A stretch of DNA of 64,000 nucleotides from assembly GCF_900104925.1 (NCBI RefSeq), contig NZ_LT629735.1:3951001-4015000 (forward strand). Reading direction: 5' to 3'. A program made the translations under genes and the position numbers. Origin of the DNA: Opitutus sp. GAS368 (GTDB lineage: Bacteria; Verrucomicrobiota; Verrucomicrobiia; Opitutales; Opitutaceae). The notes beneath the pieces were generated by a model. That model had not been told where the DNA came from, did no database searches, and saw only the letters and a program-made list of their open reading frames with translations. Below, one piece after another: positions 27,963-35,081 of the stretch (the first letter of the stretch is position 1; each line of letters begins with the position of its first letter).

Positions 27963-29261
27963 ATGAGCAACGGCTCCGACATCAAGCCCACCGACCTGCG
28001 CGGCATCCTGAAATACGTCCCCCGGTTTCAGGGCCAGACCTTTGTCATCGCGCTCGACGGCATTATCGTGGCCGATGACAACTTCCCGAACATCCTGACC
28101 GACATCGCGGTGCTCCGCAGCCTGGGCATCAAGATCATCATCATCCACGGCATCGGCCACCAGCTGGAGGAGCTGTCGAAGGCGCGTAACATCCCGATCA
28201 CCGACGTCCAGGGCAAGGGCGTGGCGGACGCCGCCACCCTCGACCTCGCCATCCGCGCCTCGTCCCGCGTCACCCACCTCATCATCGAGGGCCTCACGCA
28301 GAACAGCCTGAAGGCCGCGCTGACCAACGCCATCCGCGCCGCCCCGCTCGGCATCATCAAGGGTGTGGACCACCAGTTCACCGGCCGCGTCGATCGCGTG
28401 GACAAGGAGTTCCTCATGCAGCTCATCGCCTCGCAGGTGGTGCCGGTGGTGAACCCCATCGGCTTCGACCGCGACGGCCGGCCGCTGCGCATCAACTCCG
28501 ACCTGCTCGCCGCCGAGCTGGCCGAGGCGCTCGGCGCCACCAAGATCATCTACCTCACCCCGCACGAGGGCCTCGAGATCAACGGCAAGCTCCAGCACCA
28601 GATCTCCGCCGCCACGCTCAAGGGCATTCTCGAGGACAAGCCCGAGTCCATCAACGAGCCGATGCGCAGCCCCGCCGCCCATGCCGTCAAGGCCGTCGAG
28701 ACCGGCACGCCGCGCATCCACCTGCTGGACGGCCGCCTGCTGGACGGCCTGCTCAACGAGATCTTCTCCAACGAGGGCGTCGGCACGCTCATCCACGGCA
28801 ACGAATACCAGCAGATCCGGCAGGCGACCAAGCGCGACGTCCGCGCCATCTACAACCTCACCCGCCAGGCGGTGAAACGCGAGGAGCTCGTCTACCGCAC
28901 CCAGGCGGCGATCGAGAAAAACGTCGAGCAGTTCTACGTGTTCGAGATCGACGAGAACATCATCGCGTGCGTCTCGCTCGTGTCCTACCCGGACAAGCCG
29001 AAGTTCGCCGAGATCGGGTCGCTTTACGTCATGCCCTTCTACCATCACCGCGGCATCGGCAAGAAGATGGTCGATTACGCCTGCCTGATGGCGAAGGAGC
29101 GCGGCGCGACCAACGTCATCGCCCTCTCAACCCAGGCCTTCACCTTCTTCACTTCCGTCGTCGGCTTCGAGGAAGCCGACAAGGAGGCGCTGCCGGAGTC
29201 GCGCCTCAAGGCCTACGAGGACAGCGGCCGCAATTCGAAGGTGCTGACGAAGAAGCTGTGA
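27963..29261 (+). CDS. argA: amino-acid N-acetyltransferase (N-acetylglutamate synthase)
   Basis: First step of arginine synthesis, acetylation of glutamate by acetyl-CoA. The 432-residue protein fuses an amino-acid-kinase fold (about 1-290; IIIIHGIGHQLEEL, VVPVVNPIGFDRDGRPLRIN) to a GNAT domain (about 295-420; IGSLYVMPFYHHRGIGKKMV, where RGIGKK is the acetyl-CoA loop). This is the ArgA architecture and length. A few other kinase-GNAT fusions share it, but no arginine genes flank it to confirm. It ends 8 bases before a REP pair. Confidence 0.88.
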   Translation: MSNGSDIKPTDLRGILKYVPRFQGQTFVIALDGIIVADDNFPNILTDIAVLRSLGIKIIIIHGIGHQLEELSKARNIPITDVQGKGVADAATLDLAIRASSRVTHLIIEGLTQNSLKAALTNAIRAAPLGIIKGVDHQFTGRVDRVDKEFLMQLIASQVVPVVNPIGFDRDGRPLRINSDLLAAELAEALGATKIIYLTPHEGLEINGKLQHQISAATLKGILEDKPESINEPMRSPAAHAVKAVETGTPRIHLLDGRLLDGLLNEIFSNEGVGTLIHGNEYQQIRQATKRDVRAIYNLTRQAVKREELVYRTQAAIEKNVEQFYVFEIDENIIACVSLVSYPDKPKFAEIGSLYVMPFYHHRGIGKKMVDYACLMAKERGATNVIALSTQAFTFFTSVVGFEEADKEALPESRLKAYEDSGRNSKVLTKKL

Positions 29262-29268
29262 TTGAGCC

Positions 29269-29327
29269 GTAGGGTCGCCGCTGGCGGCGACCTCGCGCGT
29301 TAGGTCGGCGCAAGCGCCGACCCTACA
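29269..29327. repeat. REP pair (GTAGGGTCG family)
   Basis: GTAGGGTCGCCGCTGGCGGC opens at 29269 and the inverse, with a slightly different stem (GCGC-TT-GCGC), ends CGACCCTACA at 29327. It lies between the convergent argA and RidA-like genes. Relatives: 33458-33510 and 47774-47827. Confidence 0.9.
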
Positions 29328-29341
29328 GCGCCCCTACCCGG

Positions 29342-29833
29342 TCAACCCGTCGGTGTGCCGCGTTCCAGCCGGTGCCCCACGAGTTCCACGATCACCTGGA
29401 TCTCGACGGTTGAGCCCTTCGGCAGGCCGCAAACCGCCACGGCAGCACGGGCGTGCTTGCCGGCGTCGCCGAAAAGTTTTCCGAACAGCTCCGAGGCGCC
29501 GTTGATGACGGCGGGGCTGTCCGTGAAGCCGTCGACCGCGTTGACGAAACCGGTGACCATCACGAAGCGCTTCACCGTGTCGAGGCTGCCGGTGGCGGCC
29601 TTGATGTTGGCCAGGGTGTTGAGCGCGCAGATCTTCGCGGACTCGTAACCGGCCTGCACGGTGTGCTCCTTGCCGACCTGGCCGGTGTGCGTCATCTTGC
29701 CGTTGAAGGAGCTGATGGTGCCCGCCAGATATAGCAGGTTCTCGGTGCGGACGAAAGGCACGTAGCTGCCGGCGACGGCGGGCGGATCGGGAAGTTGGAG
29801 GCCGAGTTCGGCGAGTTTGGCTTCGATGCTCAT
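29342..29833 (-). CDS. RidA/YjgF family protein
   Basis: A 163-residue member of the RidA superfamily; RidA hydrolyses reactive enamine/imine intermediates. The C-terminal half carries ALNTLANIKAATGSLDTVKR, FVMVTGFVNAVDGFTDSPAV and GKHARAAVAVCGLPKGSTVE, where the AR-x-A-V arginine and the late E-I-x-V match the trimer-interface pocket. It is longer than RidA (about 130), as in the YjgF-like subgroup. It follows an ABC transporter on the same strand and may act on nitrogen-compound intermediates. ATG 29833 chosen; an upstream ATG would add 8 residues. Confidence 0.85.
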   Translation of the reverse strand: MSIEAKLAELGLQLPDPPAVAGSYVPFVRTENLLYLAGTISSFNGKMTHTGQVGKEHTVQAGYESAKICALNTLANIKAATGSLDTVKRFVMVTGFVNAVDGFTDSPAVINGASELFGKLFGDAGKHARAAVAVCGLPKGSTVEIQVIVELVGHRLERGTPTG

Positions 29834-29851
29834 GGGGTTGGATCCAGAGGT

Positions 29852-29923
29852 AACCACTAATTCACACTAATGAACACTAATCTGCCTGCCTTGCTTCGTG
29901 TCACTTCGTGCCCTTCGTGGTTC
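29852..29923. repeat. mosaic repeat: CTAAT arm on the left, CGAAG arm on the right
   Basis: Left: AACCACTAATTCACACTAAT... (29852-29882), three 10-bp units with core CTAAT. Right: the inverse of an arm with core CGAAG (ACCACGAAGGGCACGAAGTG..., 29890-29923). The two arms share layout and orientation but not core sequence. The right arm touches the stop codon of the substrate-binding protein. Confidence 0.85.
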
Positions 29924-30920
29924 AATGGGCTTGAGGTTTGGGGAGGAAATCGAAGGTGGCAACGTCGTCCACCTTCACGGGTTTGTCGAGCACACCGATC
30001 GTCTGCAGCAGGTCGATCTGCTTCTGAAGGCGCGCCGCGGTGAGCTGGCCGGCGTGCTCCCCTTTCGCGGGGTCGCCGGTCACCAGCTGGTAGTCGTTCA
30101 TCGCCTTGATGCTGTAGGCCATGAACTCGGGGGAAAGATCGTTGCGCTTGGCGGCGAGCAGCCGGTTGGCGGGTGCCGGGTCGCCCGTCAGGTAATCCAC
30201 CCAGCCTTTCACGCTCGCGCGGACGAACTTCGCCACGATGCCGGGATGCTCGCTGAGGAACTTCTGGCTCGTGAACATCACGCGGTAGGGCTCGTAGCTG
30301 TCGCTGGCGATGAGCAACGCCCCGACGTCGGCGCCGCGCTGGTGCGCGAAGAACGGCTCGTTGGTCACGAAGCACTGCTGGACGAAGGTCTGGTCGTTCA
30401 TGAACCGCGCCAGGTCGCCGACCAGCGGCAGCAGGTTGAACTTCACGCCGAGCTTTTTCTGCACCACCTGGATCCACGTCGAGCCGGCGCCGGCCATAAG
30501 CGTCTTGCCCTCGAGGTCCTGCAGGCTGCGCAACGGGTGCTCGTTGTGGAAGAGAATGCCCTGCGGGTCGCGCTGCATCTCGGCCCCGACCATCTTGACC
30601 GGCACGCCGCGCGCGACCGCCACGATGACGTCGTCGCCGTTGGTCATGCCGAGGTCGTTCCGGCCGGTGGCGACGCTGGCCATCACCTGGGCGTTCGGGC
30701 CGCCCGGGATGATCTCCACGTCGAGGCCCTCGGCGGCATAGTAGCCCTTCGCGAGCGCCTGGTAGTAGCCGCCGTGCTCCGGCTGCGGAAACCAGTCGGT
30801 CTGGAAGCGCACCTTGGTGAGGGCGGCCGGCCCGGCGGCGGTCTCGGCCTTCTTGCCGCAACCGATGCCGAGAAGAGCCAAGGCAAGCCCAACCACGAAT
30901 GCACACGAATGCACACCCAT
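29922..30920 (-). CDS. ABC transporter substrate-binding lipoprotein (NMT1/SsuA-like)
   Basis: A periplasmic binding protein of the NMT1/ThiY/SsuA class. After the signal segment (GLALALLGIGC, a lipobox-like cysteine) come FQTDWFPQPEHGGYYQALAK, GNDDVIVAVARGVPVKMVGA-type strands, and DLEGKTLMAGAGSTW. Family members bind thiamine-pyrimidine precursors, purine-like rings, taurine or nitrate. Next to an amidase and nucleobase genes, a nitrogen heterocycle is a reasonable guess. The signal peptide n-region (MGVHSCAF) is encoded by a repeat arm (30891-30917). ATG 30920 chosen; ATG 30968, in the other arm, is also in frame. Confidence 0.85.
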   Translation of the reverse strand: MGVHSCAFVVGLALALLGIGCGKKAETAAGPAALTKVRFQTDWFPQPEHGGYYQALAKGYYAAEGLDVEIIPGGPNAQVMASVATGRNDLGMTNGDDVIVAVARGVPVKMVGAEMQRDPQGILFHNEHPLRSLQDLEGKTLMAGAGSTWIQVVQKKLGVKFNLLPLVGDLARFMNDQTFVQQCFVTNEPFFAHQRGADVGALLIASDSYEPYRVMFTSQKFLSEHPGIVAKFVRASVKGWVDYLTGDPAPANRLLAAKRNDLSPEFMAYSIKAMNDYQLVTGDPAKGEHAGQLTAARLQKQIDLLQTIGVLDKPVKVDDVATFDFLPKPQAH

Positions 30921-30979
30921 CAGGACCCGGGGTGCGGTGTGGACCGATTCGTGTCTATTCGTGTTCATTCGTGGTTAAA
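30891..30979. repeat. inverted repeat with CGAAT-core three-unit arms
   Basis: Left AACCACGAATGCACACGAAT (from 30891) and right ATTCGTGTTCATTCGTGGTT (to 30976) are inverse arms around about 30 bases. The left arm is translated as part of the binding protein's signal peptide, and the right arm contains an alternative start. Confidence 0.85.
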
Positions 30980-30983
30980 AATA

Positions 30984-31778
30984 TCAGTGGTCGTTGCGTT
31001 CAAAGGAATCGTGCCACTTGTGGAGCACGGCCCAGTTCAACCAGGCGACCGCGGCCACGAAGATGAAGCCGAGCAGACAGCTGGTCAACGCCGTCGCAAA
31101 CAGTGCCGGTATCTTAATCTGCGTATTGTAGCTGTAGACGAGGAAGCCCAGCCCGCCGCTGCCCCCGGAGGCGTTGCCGACCATGTATTCGCCAAAGATC
31201 GCGCCGATCGGGGCGAGCGCGGCCGCAATGCGGAGACCCGTCAGGAAATAGGGCAGCGCCGCCGGCACGCGCAGGAGGAAGACCTCCTGCCAGCGACTCG
31301 CGTTGCACATCCGGAAAAGCGCCACGTGGTTCATGTCGGAGGAGAGCAGGCCTTGCGTCGTATTGGCCACGATCGGGAAAAAACTGATGAGCCACGTCAC
31401 GGTGATGATGCCCGGGGTGCCGGGCCCGATCCACAGCTGGATGATCGGGGTCAGCACGATCACGGGCGTCATCTGCAGCACCAGCAGCCAGGGATACAGC
31501 CCCGCATGCAGTTTCCGCGACAGCGCCAGCACCAGCGCCGAGACAAAACCCATGGTGGTGGCCAGGACGAAGCCGCCCAGCGCCCCGCCGGCGGTGCTCA
31601 GGGCTGCATTGAACAACCGGGCCTTCTCCTGCCAGGCCGCCTGCAGGATCTGCACGGGTGTGGGCAGCAGCCAGTCGCTCGCGTGCAGCGCCGCCTTGGC
31701 CCCATACCACAAGGTGAAGAAAACCAACCCGCTCAACACGGGCATGAACCATAGAACCCAGGGAGGGGATTTTCTCAT
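30984..31778 (-). CDS. ABC transporter permease (SsuC/ThiX type)
   Basis: A 264-residue inner-membrane permease with six predicted spans. The EAA-like cytoplasmic loop lies in the middle (NASRWQEVFLLRVPAALPYF, with the conserved P-x-A-x-P-Y/G after the helix), typical of SsuC/TauC/ThiX. It belongs with the ATPase and binding protein. ATG 31778 chosen (MRKSPPWVLW); the longer frame runs through a repeat (31808-31891) and begins with repeat-encoded residues. Confidence 0.88.
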   Translation of the reverse strand: MRKSPPWVLWFMPVLSGLVFFTLWYGAKAALHASDWLLPTPVQILQAAWQEKARLFNAALSTAGGALGGFVLATTMGFVSALVLALSRKLHAGLYPWLLVLQMTPVIVLTPIIQLWIGPGTPGIITVTWLISFFPIVANTTQGLLSSDMNHVALFRMCNASRWQEVFLLRVPAALPYFLTGLRIAAALAPIGAIFGEYMVGNASGGSGGLGFLVYSYNTQIKIPALFATALTSCLLGFIFVAAVAWLNWAVLHKWHDSFERNDH

Positions 31779-31807
31779 GTCCGCTTCTCCTCTGGCCTTC
31801 CTCTGCG

Positions 31808-31891
31808 TGTCATTCTGAGCAAAGGGAAGAATCCAGAGTAATGCACGCCGGCAGACATCCCGCTGGATTCTTCGTTGCGCTCGGACTGACA
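31808..31891. repeat. inverted repeat, GTCATTCTGAG family, short copy
   Basis: TGTCATTCTGAGCAAAGGGA starts at 31808 and the inverse GCTGGATTCTTCGTTGCGCT... ends at 31891, 25 bases apart. It splits the ABC operon between the ATPase and permease genes. Confidence 0.88.
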
Positions 31892-31902
31892 GAATCGGGT
31901 CT

Positions 31903-32679
31903 TCATGCGCTGATGGTCGCCTCCACCTCATGCAGCAGGCGCGAGACCTCGTTGACCTTGGCCTGGAACTCCGGCCGTTCGCGGAGCGCCGGGGTGCGGG
32001 GATACGGAAAATCGGCCTTTACCTCGGCGTGGAACCGGCCGGGGTTGGCCGCCATCACCAGCACGCGATTCGACAGGAAGACCGCCTCGCTCACCGAATG
32101 CGTGACAAACAACGCCGTGAAGCGCGACCGCTCGCGCAAAGCCAGCAGTTCCTCGTTCAGGCGGTTGCGGGTCATCTCGTCCAACGCCCCGAAGGGTTCG
32201 TCGAGCAACAGCAGCTGCGGCGAGAGCGTCAGCGCCCGCGCGATCGAGACCCGCATCTTCATGCCACCCGACAGCTGGCGCGGGTAATACTCGCGCGCCC
32301 TGTCCAGGCCGACAAGGGAAAGCATTTCCCGCGCCTTGGCCGCGCGTTCGCCGCCGGCCACACCGCGCAACCGCAGGGGCAGCTCCACGTTCCGCTGCGC
32401 CGTGTGCCAGGGCAGCAGCGTGGCGTCCTGGAAGATGAAGGCCTGCCGGTCGCGCGCCAGCTTGGGCGTGGTGCCCAGCACGGTCAGACCGCCTTCCGTG
32501 CCCGGGCTCAGGCCCGAAACCAGCTTGAGGATCGTCGATTTGCCGCAGCCGCTCGGGCCGATGAGGCTGACGAAATCGCCGGGCGCCACGGCGAGGTTGA
32601 TGTCGTCCAGAATCAGCGGACCCGTCCCGTAACGCTTTTTCAGCGAGGTAAATTTGACGATGGGCGCGAGTGGCTCCAT
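31903..32679 (-). CDS. ABC transporter ATPase (SsuB/ThiZ type)
   Basis: A 258-residue ATPase with Walker A GPSGCGKST (about 42-50), Q-loop FIFQDATLLPW, signature LSGGMKMRVSIARAL (the usual LSGGQ has M instead of Q), Walker B LLLLDEPFGALDE and the H-loop FVTHSVSEAVFLS. This is the nitrate/sulfonate/taurine subfamily. It is first in the operon ATPase-permease-binding protein. ATG 32679 lies only 12 bases from the ATG of the divergent amidase frame, inside a decayed CGAAT-type repeat. Confidence 0.92.
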   Translation of the reverse strand: MEPLAPIVKFTSLKKRYGTGPLILDDINLAVAPGDFVSLIGPSGCGKSTILKLVSGLSPGTEGGLTVLGTTPKLARDRQAFIFQDATLLPWHTAQRNVELPLRLRGVAGGERAAKAREMLSLVGLDRAREYYPRQLSGGMKMRVSIARALTLSPQLLLLDEPFGALDEMTRNRLNEELLALRERSRFTALFVTHSVSEAVFLSNRVLVMAANPGRFHAEVKADFPYPRTPALRERPEFQAKVNEVSRLLHEVEATISA

Positions 32680-32691
32680 GAATGCTGACGA

Positions 32692-34101
32692 ATGGATACA
32701 AACGCGCCCAAAACGCCAGCCGCTTTGCCGTTTGCCGCGTGGCAATCGATGTCAGCTGCGGAGGCCGCGCACACCGTGCACGCGCGGATCGCGGCACTGC
32801 CGGAGAAACTGCGCGCCGCCGCGCTCGCCTGGCTGCGCCCGGAGCGCGAGTTGGCTGAGGAACTGGAAATGTTTGGACCTGTAGGAGGGGCTTTACGCCC
32901 CGATGGGATCGCAGCCACGCCGACCGAATCGGGGCGTAAAGCCCCTCCTACAATAGAACAGACGTTGCATGGCGTGCCTTACCTGCTGAAAGACCTTTTC
33001 GACCTGGCCGGGGTGCCGACCAAGGCCGGCTCGGCCTTCCTCGACCGCGCGCGCGGCACGCCCACGCGCGACAGCGTCATCGCCCTCCGCCTGCGCGAAC
33101 TCGGCGCCGCCTGCGCCGGCAAAACCCACCTGGTGGAGTTCGCCGCCGGGCTGTTTGGCGACAACTCGCACTACGGGGACTGCCCGCACCCGCACTTTCC
33201 CGACCGTCTCAGCGGCGGCTCGAGCAGCGGCTCGGCGGCGTTGGTTGCCGCCGGCGTCGTGCCGCTGGCCGTCGGCACCGACACGGGCGGCTCGGTACGG
33301 GTGCCCGCGGCGTTCTGCGGCCTGTATGGTTTCCGACTCAGCCCGCGCGATGATTTCATCCGCGACGCCATGCCGCTGGCGCCCTCGCTCGACACGGCGG
33401 GCTGGTTCACGGCCAACGCCGCCGACATGTTGACGACATGGGAAGCGCTGGTTCCTCGTAGGGTCGCCGCTAGCCGGCGGACCGGTCCGGCGACAAGCGC
33501 CGACCCTACATTTAATACCAAGGAGCCGCGCGGCTGCTTTCTTCCCGCCAAGTCACTGGGCTTGTCGTTCGATCCTGATACTGCCGCCGCTTGCGACCGC
33601 GCTGCCGCCGGTCTGGCCAAACCCGCCGATGCCGCCACGGCCGGAGCCCTGAAATCCGCGTGGGCCGACGCCATCGAGGCCTACACCGTCACGGCCCTGA
33701 GCGAGGCGCACGCGGTTCACCGCGACTGGCTCGCGCCCTATCACGAACACTATGAAGCCAGCATCTGGCAGCGGTTCTCGGACGGCGGACGCTATCCGGC
33801 GGAGCAACTGGCCAAGGCCGCCGCCACTTTCGAGACGGTGCGCGCCGCCTTCCGGCAGTTTTTTGCGAGCTACGACTACCTGGTCCTGCCCGCCACGCCC
33901 TTCCCCGCCCTGCGCAAGGCCGACTGCACTCCCGAGGCGCGCAAGGCGCTGCTCACGCTCACGACGCCCGCCAGCTTGGGCGGCTTGCCGGTGCTGAGCA
34001 TCCCCGTGTCACTGCCCTCGGGCCTGACCACCGGGTTGCAGATTGTCTTGCCGGCGGCAGACAGTCCGGTCGTGCCGTGGATCTGTAGCGGCGGTCTATG
34101 A
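32692..34101 (+). CDS. amidase-signature hydrolase carrying three REP elements
   Basis: A 469-residue amidase-signature enzyme (Ser-Ser-Lys triad). The lysine is in VPYLLKDLFDLAG (Lys100), the cis-serine in GGSSSGSA (about 177) and the nucleophile in GTDTGGSVRVPAAF (Ser201), so the active site is intact. Residues about 64-87 and 256-275 are encoded by REP pairs inserted in frame. The C-terminus (PWICSGGL and stop) is encoded by a third one. It is similar to AtzE/allophanate-type amidases but the substrate is unknown. The true start may be ATG 32749 (MSAAEAAHTV), since 32692 lies 12 bases from the divergent ATPase start. Confidence 0.85.
   Translation: MDTNAPKTPAALPFAAWQSMSAAEAAHTVHARIAALPEKLRAAALAWLRPERELAEELEMFGPVGGALRPDGIAATPTESGRKAPPTIEQTLHGVPYLLKDLFDLAGVPTKAGSAFLDRARGTPTRDSVIALRLRELGAACAGKTHLVEFAAGLFGDNSHYGDCPHPHFPDRLSGGSSSGSAALVAAGVVPLAVGTDTGGSVRVPAAFCGLYGFRLSPRDDFIRDAMPLAPSLDTAGWFTANAADMLTTWEALVPRRVAASRRTGPATSADPTFNTKEPRGCFLPAKSLGLSFDPDTAAACDRAAAGLAKPADAATAGALKSAWADAIEAYTVTALSEAHAVHRDWLAPYHEHYEASIWQRFSDGGRYPAEQLAKAAATFETVRAAFRQFFASYDYLVLPATPFPALRKADCTPEARKALLTLTTPASLGGLPVLSIPVSLPSGLTTGLQIVLPAADSPVVPWICSGGL
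32880..32952. repeat. REP pair (GTAGGAGGGGC family) inside the amidase gene
   Basis: TGTAGGAGGGGCTTTACGCC opens at 32880 and the perfect 25-bp inverse ends at 32952. It is translated in frame between the N-terminal helices and the catalytic lysine motif of the amidase. Confidence 0.92.
33458..33510. repeat. REP pair (GTAGGGTCG family) inside the amidase gene
   Basis: GTAGGGTCGCCGCTAGCCGG to CAAGCGCCGACCCTACA, with the central GGACCGGTCCGGCG shared with the copy at 47774-47827. Translated in frame as about residues 256-275 of the amidase. Confidence 0.9.
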
Positions 34102-34133
34102 CCGCCGTCCGGCGCTCACAGAGCGCCGCTACA
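34084..34133. repeat. REP pair (GTAGCGGCG family) ending two genes
   Basis: 50-bp element, 49/50 identical to the reverse complement of 23843-23892. It supplies the TGA of the amidase (34099-34101) and the TAG of the convergent amidohydrolase (34131-34129, part of TGTAGC). Confidence 0.93.
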
Positions 34134-34983
34134 GGCCGAACAATATCTCCGCATTGTCGCCCAACACCGCAGTCGATGCTCCGGCCTGCCGGGCCTCGCT
34201 CAACAATCCCCCGGCGCCGGGTGCAGATTCGGTCTGCGGATAAAGGATCAGCGGGTAGTCCGAGCCGAACAGGACACGTTCGGTCTTTGCTTTTGCCCAC
34301 ACTTCCGGACCGTAGAGCAGCGGAGAAGCCGCCGTATCGAACCACACATTCGGCAGCGCCAGCGCGTCGGACGCCCACGCCAGCCCCCCGCCCCAATGCG
34401 CGAGTATGAAAGTCGTCGCCGGGAACTCGCGCACCAGCCGGACGAAGTCGGCCAATGGCGTTTCCACCCGGCCCGGATACTTACGGCTCGCCGGATCGGT
34501 GACATGAAGGTTGACCGGCACCTTCCACTCGGCGGCCAGCCGCAGGATCTGCCGCCACACCGGGTCGTCGATGCCGAAGTGCTGGGAGTGCGGCGAGAGT
34601 TCGCCAAAGCCGGCCAGGCCGTCGTCCCTGGCGCGGACAGCCTCCTCAAACGCCACCGGTCCGGCCTTGGGCTGCACCGTGGCGAACGCCGCGAGACGGT
34701 CCGGATGTGCGCGGATGCAATCGGCATAAAACCTGTTCTGCGCGACACAGGTCGCGTGGTTCTCCCAATACCAGCCGAGCAGAATCGACTTGGCCACGCC
34801 GGCGGCGTCCATGTCGTGCAACAGCTGGTCCACCGACGGGAAAGTCTGAACGGGCTTTCCGTCCTTCCGCCGGCGCGTGCAGAGTTCGGCCCAGTGTTTC
34901 TCGCCGTGTGCGGCGGCCCATGCCGCCGGGTCGCGGTTCACCTCGGGCGGGTAAAGATGCACATGGGCGTCGACAATGGTCAC
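34129..34983 (-). CDS. amidohydrolase-2 family metal-dependent hydrolase
   Basis: A 284-residue TIM-barrel hydrolase of the amidohydrolase-related family (2-pyrone-4,6-dicarboxylate lactonase and decarboxylase relatives). The N-terminal metal site is VDAHVHLYP (His7, His9 area), followed by VPVNLHVTDP and FILAHWGGGLAWA, and the late aspartate in VLFGSDYPLILYP. This is a full-length small member. It is convergent with the amidase and divergent from the Rieske gene, within the nucleobase block. The stop codon comes from the REP pair, so the original C-terminus may be altered. Confidence 0.85.
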   Translation of the reverse strand: MTIVDAHVHLYPPEVNRDPAAWAAAHGEKHWAELCTRRRKDGKPVQTFPSVDQLLHDMDAAGVAKSILLGWYWENHATCVAQNRFYADCIRAHPDRLAAFATVQPKAGPVAFEEAVRARDDGLAGFGELSPHSQHFGIDDPVWRQILRLAAEWKVPVNLHVTDPASRKYPGRVETPLADFVRLVREFPATTFILAHWGGGLAWASDALALPNVWFDTAASPLLYGPEVWAKAKTERVLFGSDYPLILYPQTESAPGAGGLLSEARQAGASTAVLGDNAEILFGL

Positions 34984-35081
34984 GCCCCACGCTTCACCGG
35001 ACGCGACACCCGGGCAAGCCGGGAAAGTAGCGCGTGACGCACTGGCCTGATTCGTGCTGAATGCGGGCCGTCCGGTCCCTC

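Noticed and set aside
29834-29921. Xanthine (NMT1) riboswitch near the NMT1-type transporter
   Set aside because: The sequence is fully explained by repeat arms and lies downstream of the transporter operon, not before it.
23843-34133. CRISPR array from the repeated palindromes
   Set aside because: The repeats are dispersed, in several families and orientations; there is no regular spacing, no spacers and no cas gene.
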